From the NCBI RefSeq assembly GCF_028618695.1, contig NZ_JAQIVI010000098.1, forward strand, positions 46,391 through 87,859: a DNA stretch of 41,469 nt, in the 5' to 3' direction. The DNA comes from Natrinema soli. GTDB lineage: Archaea; Halobacteriota; Halobacteria; Halobacteriales; Natrialbaceae. The translations under genes and the position numbers were made by a program. Positions 8,251-15,815 of the stretch are shown one piece after another. Each line of letters begins with the position of its first letter. Within the stretch, counting starts at the first letter, position 1. The notes below the pieces were generated by a model. That model had not been told where the DNA came from. It ran no database searches and saw nothing but the letters and a program-made list of their open reading frames with translations.

Positions 8251-8875
8251 ACTCATCAAGTGTTCTGCTTAATGCACTCACATCAATCTGTAATCCATTA
8301 TCGCCCTCATTCTCAGAAAAATAAAATACTACTACATCATCACGGTCCTTGAAGACCGATTCATCACTCATTTCCTCCGGCTGTATCGAAACAAACCGAT
8401 CACCAAGCCGCAAATCACATTGGTCCGGTCCTTCGCTCGGACCAAGACGGTCACATTCTGACCTGCTCTCAACGACTTTCTCAATGATTGCTTCACGAGC
8501 ATTCCGGTTCGAGTACGTTCCGTTCAGGACTAGTCCCTCAACAAACTCCCGTACATCTTCCCGGTCAATTTGATCAATAGCAGCCCGGATCGTGAGAAAC
8601 ATATCGTATGCTTCCTCTGTTGCCTCATCTAGCCGTTCCCGTCCGTCGTAGTGATTGTAGTAATAATTCTGCCAATCATTAAAATCGCCGTCAGGATGCT
8701 TCTCCTCAAACTCTTCGTGTATCTTACTGATATCCCCCACCAATGGTTTCCGGTTCGCTGAGGAATATTTCACAGCGTTATTCATGGCATAGAATGTATA
8801 TTTTGGTGCTTTCTTCTTATCCCCAGTAGTGAGTTCCTTTCGTTCGTCAGCGTCAATACTGATGGTTTCAGCCAT
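8243..8875 (-). CDS. MjaI-type restriction endonuclease, 210 aa
   Basis: The protein matches from memory the MjaI family (type II enzymes cutting CTAG): an N-terminal AMNNAVKYSSANRKP block with VG and an IHEEFEE helix, a central RLDEATEEAYDMF helix, FVEGLVLNGTYSNR, then the nuclease-like core with SECDRLGPSEG and DLRLGDRFVSIQPEE. Length (about 200 aa) fits. No methyltransferase gene lies beside it in this window, so protection must come from elsewhere, such as a genomic CTAG methylase. Its 3' end overlaps the SIR2 gene tail to tail, suggesting both arrived together. Confidence 0.65.
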   Translation of the reverse strand: MAETISIDADERKELTTGDKKKAPKYTFYAMNNAVKYSSANRKPLVGDISKIHEEFEEKHPDGDFNDWQNYYYNHYDGRERLDEATEEAYDMFLTIRAAIDQIDREDVREFVEGLVLNGTYSNRNAREAIIEKVVESRSECDRLGPSEGPDQCDLRLGDRFVSIQPEEMSDESVFKDRDDVVVFYFSENEGDNGLQIDVSALSRTLDEFS

Positions 8876-9007
8876 TGCTGGCTAGCAATACTCTGATATG
8901 ATATAGCTCTTACTAGTCGCATATACTGAAGAAAAACCCTGCCAGATTACTTCCCAACGATTATCACCATCCGTGTTCGGTTAAGGCCAGACCTCCGCTC
9001 TGAAGGC

Positions 9008-9199
9008 TTGAGCCACTCGTTTATTCAAGATGATCTCCGACGCCGGTATGCACAGCGGCTTCTCGTCGATAAGCAAGTGAACCCTCGAGTTGTCATGGTA
9101 GTCGGTGGCTGGGACTCATTCCAAGCGATCGAACCCTATCTGAACGCACCCACTGCCGACGTAGTCAATGAGGTCTTCGAGGACGCTGGCTTAGCGTGA
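9008..9199 (+). pseudogene. C-terminal relic of a second tyrosine recombinase
   Basis: The frame reads DLRRRYAQRLLVD, then NPRVVMVVGGWDSFQAIEPYL, then a short tail to TGA 9197-9199. R-x-x-Y/GGW-type blocks like this form the end of a haloarchaeal integrase group different from the gene at 655. The catalytic Tyr would be in the EPYL segment. Nothing upstream continues the frame, so only the last 60 residues survive. The gap 8876-9007 holds the promoter of the MjaI-type gene. Confidence 0.55.
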
Positions 9200-9293
9200 T
9201 AGTCGATCGAGGATAGTGTCGAGGTGTGAACCACTCTATGACGGTCTGTAGGACAAGGGAAGACGTTTTTTCGTCGGGCCACTACATACAGCC

Positions 9294-10271
9294 ATGCCTT
9301 TTGGGACGAGCTGGCAGACACTCCTCGATGAATGCGATGCTCTTGGAGAGGATGCCACACTCACAACACCGCTCACTGAGAAGCAGTTTCGTATTACCAG
9401 TGCTCAAGAGTCTCGTATCGTGATCAAGTTCGCCGATACCGGCGACTCGCAGCCGTTGCAACGTGACCAATTCGAGACCTTAGCCGGCCGAATCACCGAC
9501 TCTGGGGGCACATTCGAACTCCAACGGCTTCCCCTAGACGCAGAACCGTACGCGGCAGTGCTGAGTCTTCACCCTCGCTATGAGTGCAACGACCGGGCGG
9601 GGACGCTCACTGAGACCGACGAGCCAACAACCTCGCAACTCATCAAGGGTGTCTCTCCCTCCACTGACGAGCAGGAGCATGACCGGACGGAACCAGATCT
9701 TGACGTCTACGCCGACATGCTGCTCTTGATCGACGCTCTCGAACGGCATAATCCAGCGGTACTCGACGAGTGGGAGACGCCAGAACTCATCAATCTCTAT
9801 ACACTACTCTCGGATGTCCAACGGAATGCGGGCGACCTTCGCACAGAGGTTCGTGAAGTCCTTCTTGACCGGCTTCACCACGATAAGCCAGTATACGGCC
9901 AGTATGGGTCGGTCCAACGCACGACTCGACGCAACCGCTCGCTCAAAGCCGATGAGGAGGTGCTCCGTGTGCTCGAAGACGCCGGCATCCCTCGCGAGCG
10001 GCTCATGTCCGTTGATCGCGAGAAGGTCGATGAGGCGCTCGAGGTGACTGAACTCTCAGAGTCGGCGGTGTATGAGATCGACGAGCGTGAGTACGTCCGC
10101 AAAGCTGAGGTTGACGAGGAAAGCAAGGAAAGCCGTCTCCAAGGACTGAAAGACCAACTGGCGCTGAGTGACGATCCAGAAGCCGAGGAGTTGCGTCAGG
10201 AAGTCACAGAACTAGAACAGCGGATTGAGGACTTGACGGAGTTCAACCCCGGGACGTCAGTTGGAACGTGA
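9294..10271 (+). CDS. Hypothetical protein, 325 aa, coiled-coil C-terminus
   Basis: Not recognised. The protein is acidic and soluble. It has an N-terminal mixed alpha/beta domain (about 1-110), a low-complexity acidic linker (about 105-140), a helical middle (DALERHNPAVLDEWETPELINLY) and a charged C-terminal coiled coil (about 270-315). There are no transmembrane segments or cysteine motifs. It sits intact between two integrase relics, so it is probably element cargo. GC content and codon use resemble the host core more than the AT-rich defence genes do. Confidence 0.7.
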   Translation: MPFGTSWQTLLDECDALGEDATLTTPLTEKQFRITSAQESRIVIKFADTGDSQPLQRDQFETLAGRITDSGGTFELQRLPLDAEPYAAVLSLHPRYECNDRAGTLTETDEPTTSQLIKGVSPSTDEQEHDRTEPDLDVYADMLLLIDALERHNPAVLDEWETPELINLYTLLSDVQRNAGDLRTEVREVLLDRLHHDKPVYGQYGSVQRTTRRNRSLKADEEVLRVLEDAGIPRERLMSVDREKVDEALEVTELSESAVYEIDEREYVRKAEVDEESKESRLQGLKDQLALSDDPEAEELRQEVTELEQRIEDLTEFNPGTSVGT

Positions 10272-10288
10272 TTGTAATCTCCTCGAAC

Positions 10289-10444
10289 GACCTCTGCTGT
10301 TACGTTGCTCAGACGATGCTCGTTCGGGAGAGGATGAATCCGCGGGTCGTGATGGAAGTGGGCGGCTAGGACGACTATCAGAGCCTCGAACCCTACCTTT
10401 CGAAGCCCGACGAAGGGACAATCATCGACGAATTCGAACTGCTC
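10289..10444 (+). pseudogene. Second relic of the GGW-type integrase, with TAG replacing Trp
   Basis: In one frame: DLCCYVAQTMLV, RMNPRVVMEVGG, TAG (10367-10369), then DDYQSLEPYLSKPDEG. Aligned with the relic at 9008 (VGGWDSFQAIEPYL) the TAG stands where Trp belongs. It is a fragment of a different, only moderately similar, recombinase. Confidence 0.55.
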
Positions 10445-10717
10445 GGCGACAGTCACGATCCACTCCTCGCGACCGTTGGCCGACTCGCCAGAGGGAGAGG
10501 TGAGATTTTTGCTGGGAATTTTTACCTCTGCTGTCTTGCGATTCTCGATCGTCGGCCGACTCGGCCGCGTCGTCTTCACTTGGTGAACATCTCCTGCGAC
10601 GACCTCGAGTCGTCGATAGCACTGAAAAGCTACGTCGGAAGGGGAACCGAGGTAGCTTAAGTCGTTCTCGGCAGGGTTGAATCGGATGTCGACCCGTTCC
10701 CCCTGCATATAGACCAT
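10445..10717 (-). pseudogene. N-terminal fragment of an unknown gene (MVYMQGERVDIR)
   Basis: From ATG 10717 the frame reads MVYMQGERVDIRFNPAEND and SDVAFQCYRRLEVV, which looks protein-like. It then runs antisense into the integrase relic, so the 3' part has been replaced. The first 130 bp (10604-10735) recur in degenerate form at 40137-40266, where the same ATG start is seen but the frame is lost. A TATA-like TTATTGTGAC lies just upstream. Function unknown. Confidence 0.35.
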
Positions 10718-10743
10718 GTTACTATGTCACAATAAGTTCTTAG

Positions 10744-11082
10744 GTGAGCGTCGCTCTCGAGTGGGGTGAGAAGGCGAAAACGACCGTCCTCGAACGTATC
10801 CACCGAGAAAACGACGTTCCATCGCCCTCGATCACGAAAGAGGGAGTCCGTAGATTGATGAAACGGCTCACGAAAGAGGCTGGAATCGACCCGAGTGGCG
10901 ATTACGACTATCTCACGCTGCACGGCGCCCGATGAGCGCTCGGTCGTGATCTATACGCCAGTGGCTTGTCTGAAAAGGCGCAAGAAGCTCTCCGTCACCA
11001 ATCGATCGAGACAACACACGAAGCATATTCGGATACCAAGATGAAGGACGTCTCCGACAGTATCGACGAAGTCCGCGACTGA
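10744..11082 (+). pseudogene. Duplicated 3' third of the 655-1797 integrase, with in-frame TGA
   Basis: Translation follows residues of the 655-1797 integrase from about SAALEG to the terminal DEVRD with few changes, including EGVRRLMKRLTKEAG and the catalytic H-x-x-R region, H and Y. TGA at 10933-10935 falls right after LHGAR, where the intact gene has a second Arg. No 5' part exists. It probably marks a lost or recombined copy of the same element family beside the CRISPR locus. Confidence 0.85.
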
Positions 11083-11140
11083 TCTCGTCTACTAATTAGC
11101 TACCGATACATTCAAAACTGAAATGATTGAACGCTAATTT

Positions 11141-11353
11141 GTGGCCGATATAGAACTTGACCTTGAGGACGACCTGATCGCGGTCGACGATCACGACCGA
11201 CAGCAACGACTCATGGCCTCGAAAAACGGGGACACATGGCGCGTGTTCGAGGGCTCGATCAACAGGTCGCAGTTACTCTCGATGCGAACGACCGCTGAGA
11301 CGGCGACACATGTTCTTGTAGAAACGCTCCGCTGGCTGGCAGAAGACGAATAG
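11141..11353 (+). CDS. Possible 70-aa protein
   Basis: GTG 11141 opens an acidic frame (DIELDLEDDLIAVDD, later RWLAEDE) to TAG 11351-11353. Composition fits haloarchaeal coding sequence, but no family is recognised and no clear promoter is seen. It could be the tail of a lost gene. Confidence 0.35.
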   Translation: MADIELDLEDDLIAVDDHDRQQRLMASKNGDTWRVFEGSINRSQLLSMRTTAETATHVLVETLRWLAEDE

Positions 11354-11377
11354 TGCGAAGTCTTAGTTACGTACCTA

Positions 11378-11618
11378 TTACTCCGCGTTTCCAGTGGACT
11401 GAACCCATTCGAAGGCGCCGTCGGCCAGTTCTTCACCAATCTCTGGCACGCCCTCGAGTCGGTCCCGATGGAGTCGCACAGCTCGTCCAGGGAGTCGTAC
11501 CTCCTTTCGCCGTACCGAGACCGACAGCTGCGGAGATGAGCGTGTCGACATCTTCGCACGTAAACGCGACAACGTTGCTTCGGTTGCAGTCGTAGAACTG
11601 GGCGGCTTTCTGGATTGT
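11378..11618 (-). pseudogene. Frame-shifted, 5'-truncated gene abutting the CRISPR array (DUF7692-like)
   Basis: Directly beyond the last repeat, minus-strand coding resumes as IQKAAQFYDCNRSNVVAF and EDVDTLISAA, then YDSLDELCDS in a second frame, then DRLEGVPEIGEELAD to TAA 11378-11380 in a third. The first block resembles the helix pair of a small haloarchaeal family I remember as DUF7692. The start codon would lie inside the array, so the array's old end has replaced it. Confidence 0.4.
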
Positions 11619-13881
11619 GCTTCGACCCCACAAGGGTCCGTCTGTAACTAGGAGTGTTGCCTTCGCCTCGCCGAGCTCGGACTCGTCGCTTCGACCCCAC
11701 AAGGGTCCGTCTGTAACCGGCATTCGGCGATACCGCAAGAACGAAAAAATCCGCTTCGACCCCACAAGGGTCCGTCTGTAACTCGTCGCCGTCCACCTCG
11801 CCGACTATCCGATCGGGGCTTCGACCCCACAAGGGTCCGTCTGTAACGAGAGCGAGGGCGACGAGCCCTCGAGCGCGTTCGAGCTTCGACCCCACAAGGG
11901 TCCGTCTGTAACCCGTCCAGGGGGCAGTGGGGACCCGACGAAGAGGAAGCTTCGACCCCACAAGGGTCCGTCTGTAACTATTCTAACTCTGCCACACGGT
12001 CAACCAACTCGCCGCTTCGACCCCACAAGGGTCCGTCTGTAACAATCTCAACACTCTCGCAATTCCCATCCGAGCGTTGCTTCGACCCCACAAGGGTCCG
12101 TCTGTAACGATGGCCCTCAACTCGACCACCTACGGTCAACAGGCGCTTCGACCCCACAAGGGTCCGTCTGTAACCTGGGCCATGTCCCGCGTGACACTAC
12201 GCAAGTCCTCGCTTCGACCCCACAAGGGTCCGTCTGTAACCTATCTGGCATGATGGTCACCTGGTCGCATAATCGCTTCGACCCCACAAGGGTCCGTCTG
12301 TAACTAGCGACCGCCGCCATATGAGCCGTGACGGTTCCGAGCTTCGACCCCACAAGGGTCCGTCTGTAACCAAGACCTCTTTGGTCGGAGCGATGTCCGA
12401 TGACTGCTTCGACCCCACAAGGGTCCGTCTGTAACCAACTCCCGCAGTTACAATTGTGGCACTCTGTGTCGTGGCTTCGACCCCACAAGGGTCCGTCTGT
12501 AACGCTGGGGGCCGTGACGACCGTATCGTCGGTCGTGACGCTTCGACCCCACAAGGGTCCGTCTGTAACTCCAGGAGGATCACCCGACGGTCGACGCGCT
12601 CACGCTTCGACCCCACAAGGGTCCGTCTGTAACGAGTACAGTACGGATAGCCACGGTCTTACGATCCGAGCTTCGACCCCACAAGGGTCCGTCTGTAACC
12701 CCTCTAATGCAGGACCTCATCGACCGCGCGGCCATGCTTCGACCCCACAAGGGTCCGTCTGTAACCGGAATGAACGACCTTCGGTACGCCGGTACCCATC
12801 AGGCTTCGACCCCACAAGGGTCCGTCTGTAACACGAGTTCAACGACTAGACGCCGTCGCTTGTTCGAGCTTCGACCCCACAAGGGTCCGTCTGTAACACG
12901 CATCCATCCGTGACGTAGACACGGTGACTGCTTCGACCCCACAAGGGTCCGTCTGTAACTCGATACCGAGGGGATCCGGCACGAAATCACCGCGTCGCTT
13001 CGACCCCACAAGGGTCCGTCTGTAACCCTGCCCAGCCGTGAAGTCGTCCGAGTCGATGATGTTGCTTCGACCCCACAAGGGTCCGTCTGTAACTCGAATC
13101 CGCATCGACCACTTCCACGTTTCGCATTCGCTTCGACCCCACAAGGGTCCGTCTGTAACCCGTACCAACGTCCCACAAGTGACACTCGATGAGCGGGCTT
13201 CGACCCCACAAGGGTCCGTCTGTAACCCAGACGATTCAAACACCTACGCCATCAGTGGATCGCTTCGACCCCACAAGGGTCCGTCTGTAACGCGACACGC
13301 AGCACTCGATGACTCGCGGGCTCAAGCTTCGACCCCACAAGGGTCCGTCTGTAACCGACGACGAGCACCACTGTCGCGCGTGTGGGATCGCTTCGACCCC
13401 ACAAGGGTCCGTCTGTAACGCCCCATTCAATCTCGGGCAAATCCACCGCCTCGAGCTTCGACCCCACAAGGGTCCGTCTGTAACCTGGTTCAGGAACCGG
13501 AGACGGCCGAACCGGAGCCTGCTTCGACCCCACAAGGGTCCGTCTGTAACGTTCCTCCAACTCGTCGACTTTCTCGTCCAAGTTGTGCTTCGACCCCACA
13601 AGGGTCCGTCTGTAACGGGGTACGAGCGCTGGCGGGACTACGTATGGAGGCCGGCTTCGACCCCACAAGGGTCCGTCTGTAACCGACACAAAGCAGTTTA
13701 CTGCTGACTTTGTGGCTAAGCTTCGACCCCACAAGGGTCCGTCTGTAACCAGAGTGATTTAGCGCCCCCGGAGATCCAGTTCCAGCTTCGACCCCACAAG
13801 GGTCCGTCTGTAACGGCAACTCGTCCAAGACGGCACGAGTGACTGGCTCCCGCTTCGACCCCACAAGGGTCCGTCTGTAAC
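11619..13881 (-). CRISPR. Type I-B CRISPR array: 35 repeats, 34 spacers
   Basis: I counted 35 copies of one 30-bp repeat, all identical by eye, reading on the minus strand GTTACAGACGG ... GGTCGAAGC, which is the haloarchaeal I-B repeat class. Spacers are 32-39 bp (mostly 34-37; one of 32 at 12898-12929, one of 39 at 11649-11687). First repeat by coordinate is 11619-11648, last 13852-13881. The orientation matches the cas operon. With the leader at 13882-13993, newest spacers are on the right and oldest on the left. Even the leader-distal repeats are unmutated, which suggests recent turnover or homogenisation. No spacer was seen to match another part of this window. Confidence 0.99.
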
Positions 13882-13993
13882 CATGGCCGGTTAGACCACG
13901 TAAACAGCTCTATTGGCCGTTCACACTTTATCGTTTCCGTCGATCCGCGATAACCTCTGAACTCCTGGGGGTCGATGGAACGACCGGAGACGG
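13882..13993 (-). promoter_or_regulatory. CRISPR leader
   Basis: The 112 bp between the cas2 stop and the first repeat contains an AT-rich core (AACGATAAAGTG, minus strand) that may serve as promoter for pre-crRNA and as the site where new spacers are integrated. There is no open frame. Confidence 0.75.
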
Positions 13994-14257
13994 TCAGAGG
14001 AACTGGTCGTCGGCGGCAGGATCGTCACCGAAGACGGTTCTCTCGACCATCTTCTCAGAGGAGACGCAGTAGATAATCGTCGATTCTCCGGGTTTGAGCA
14101 TTTCGTCGACGCCGGATCGTATCTTTTCGAGGTCGCCTTCAGTCACGTCCCCTTCGAGCACGGAGTGTTGCACGTGTGTGAGATATCGGCGGAGGAACTT
14201 CAGCATCTTGTGGGTCCGGTCGGCTTCCATATCGTAGACCACGACGACGTAGACCAC
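13994..14257 (-). CDS. cas2: Cas2, spacer-acquisition subunit, 87 aa
   Basis: Small ferredoxin-fold protein beginning MVYVVVVYDMEADR, with the conserved Asp9 after the first beta strand and a TIIYC strand near the end. It forms the Cas1-Cas2 integrase. GTG 14257 is chosen over in-frame GTG 14269 because the product then starts in the usual MVYV way and sits 2 nt after the cas1 stop, like the cas4-cas1 spacing. It is the last gene of the operon. Confidence 0.95.
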   Translation of the reverse strand: MVYVVVVYDMEADRTHKMLKFLRRYLTHVQHSVLEGDVTEGDLEKIRSGVDEMLKPGESTIIYCVSSEKMVERTVFGDDPAADDQFL

Positions 14258-14259
14258 AC

Positions 14260-15252
14260 TCACCACCACCGTCGGAACGGAACGTACTCCTCGCCGGTCA
14301 GGAGATATTTTTTCAGTTTGTACGCTTCGACACGGAGGAGATACTGATAGCTCACCCTCTTTCCCAAGTCCGGGTGGTCGATCGTCTCGTCGAGAGTCTC
14401 CTCGTATGCTTTCGAGTAGGTCTTTCGACCGCCTTCGTTCAGGAGACAGGAGTTCATATCGTCTTCAAAGTCGTCAGTGGTTAGCTGGCCGCGGTTGACG
14501 AGTCTGAAGATGATTCGATCCGCGAGCAGCGGCTTGAACAGGTCGGCGATGTCCAGCGCCAGCGAGTACCGTCGTTCACCAGGTTCGTGGAGGTAACTGA
14601 CCGTCGGATCCAGCGCAGTCGAACGGATCGCCGAGACGACGTTCGCGTAGACCAGCGAGTTGCCGAAGGAGATCAGGCTGTTGACCTCGTTGTTCGGTGG
14701 GTTGTACTGCCTGCCGCCGAAGACAAACCCCTCGGGAAGGATCTCGTCGAAGGTCGAATAGTATGCCTTCCGGGCGCGCGCTTCAACGCCCATCGTCTCG
14801 TCGATCGTCCCCATTCCGTCGAGCGACGCCCGTGCATCGTCCAGTTCCTCCAGCACATGCTCGAAGTCGTGTCCACGCCCATTGTAGTAGGTAATGTTCG
14901 AGCGCATGTTGTGGATGCTACCGTCGACGAATGCCTTCGCCAGCTCGAGGCGGTGGTCCGGGTCGTCGTAGGCCCGGACCTGATCGACGATCGTCTGGCC
15001 GGAGGTCTGACCCCGCTTTGGCATGATTGAGCCGGCGTAGTGGTCGTGCCAGCCGAAGACGTGGACTGCGACGCCTTCCTGATTGAGGAAGGAGACGAAA
15101 CGAGTGTTGTACTCGATCTGGCCGTGGAGGAAGATCGCCTCGGCGTTCTCGACCGGGAGGTACTTCTTCTCGCCGTCGTCGGTGACGACACGCACCGTGT
15201 CGTCCTGGCGTTCGATCCGTCCGTCGGAAAACACGTGGTAGTTGTCGTTCAT
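14260..15252 (-). CDS. cas1: Cas1 integrase, 330 aa
   Basis: This is the catalytic subunit of spacer acquisition. The N-terminal beta domain (about 1-75) is followed by the helical catalytic domain with metal-binding E157 (MGVEARARKAYY), H222 (SYLHEPGERR) and D234/D237 (LALDIAD). GRQYNPPNNEVN and LISFGNSLVYA are standard Cas1 blocks. ATG 15252 lies 2 nt after the cas4 stop; an upstream in-frame start would overlap cas4 and adds an atypical head. Length is normal for subtype I-B. Confidence 0.97.
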   Translation of the reverse strand: MNDNYHVFSDGRIERQDDTVRVVTDDGEKKYLPVENAEAIFLHGQIEYNTRFVSFLNQEGVAVHVFGWHDHYAGSIMPKRGQTSGQTIVDQVRAYDDPDHRLELAKAFVDGSIHNMRSNITYYNGRGHDFEHVLEELDDARASLDGMGTIDETMGVEARARKAYYSTFDEILPEGFVFGGRQYNPPNNEVNSLISFGNSLVYANVVSAIRSTALDPTVSYLHEPGERRYSLALDIADLFKPLLADRIIFRLVNRGQLTTDDFEDDMNSCLLNEGGRKTYSKAYEETLDETIDHPDLGKRVSYQYLLRVEAYKLKKYLLTGEEYVPFRRWW

Positions 15253-15254
15253 GG

Positions 15255-15815
15255 TCAACAGCTCCAGCAGAAGTCGTGATAGGCACACGAGTCACAGACC
15301 GGCTTCTCCTCGGCCGGTGGCGGCGATTCTGCGGTGACGACCTCGCGGATCCCGCGGATAGCCGATTCGACTTCGGCGCTGGTTTCCGGGGTCAGTTCGA
15401 TCGTCTCGCGTCGTTTCTCTGTCGGATGTGCCAGGACGCCAGCCTTCTCGACGCCGGTAACCCGATCAAGATACCAGAGGTAGAACAGCAACTGCAACCG
15501 CGCTGGTTTGGTCATCGACGACGAGGGTTTGACCTCTAGGATCTCGCCGCTGTCCAGTACGTCGATTGCGATGATCCCGTCGACGCGAACGTCTCGGCGC
15601 TTGTCCGAATAAGCCGAGTCGTCAACGTCGCTCCCGCGGACGATAGCTGGCGTGTCGCGATCGATCTCTACATTGCGGCTGAGGAACCACAGTTCACGCT
15701 CACAGACGATGTAGTACTGGAACATGACGCCGGTCAGCCGGAAGGGGAGTTCGGCAGTTTCATCCCTGGCGGCGCCGAGAAACCGGTCCACTGGATCGGC
15801 CGATGAGTCGGTCAT
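15255..15815 (-). CDS. cas4: Cas4, iron-sulfur RecB-type nuclease, 186 aa
   Basis: It trims and selects PAM-bearing prespacers for Cas1-Cas2. The four cluster cysteines are visible: C38 (YIVCERELW) and C174, C177, C183 in the C-terminal CDSCAYHDFC, with an extra C186. The RecB nuclease core is VDGIIAIDVL then LEVKPSSS (Asp, Glu and Lys of the motif). ATG overlaps the cas3 stop by 4 nt (ATGA), so the two are probably translationally coupled. Confidence 0.95.
   Translation of the reverse strand: MTDSSADPVDRFLGAARDETAELPFRLTGVMFQYYIVCERELWFLSRNVEIDRDTPAIVRGSDVDDSAYSDKRRDVRVDGIIAIDVLDSGEILEVKPSSSMTKPARLQLLFYLWYLDRVTGVEKAGVLAHPTEKRRETIELTPETSAEVESAIRGIREVVTAESPPPAEEKPVCDSCAYHDFCWSC

Noticed and set aside
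11433..13864. Several long open frames across the array with recurring VTDGPLWGRS, LQTDPCGVEA and YRRTLVGSK blocks
   Set aside because: They are translations of the CRISPR repeat in different frames, not genes.
11619..13881. Self-targeting spacers
   Set aside because: By-eye comparison found no spacer matching the other parts of this window; a search is needed for the whole genome.
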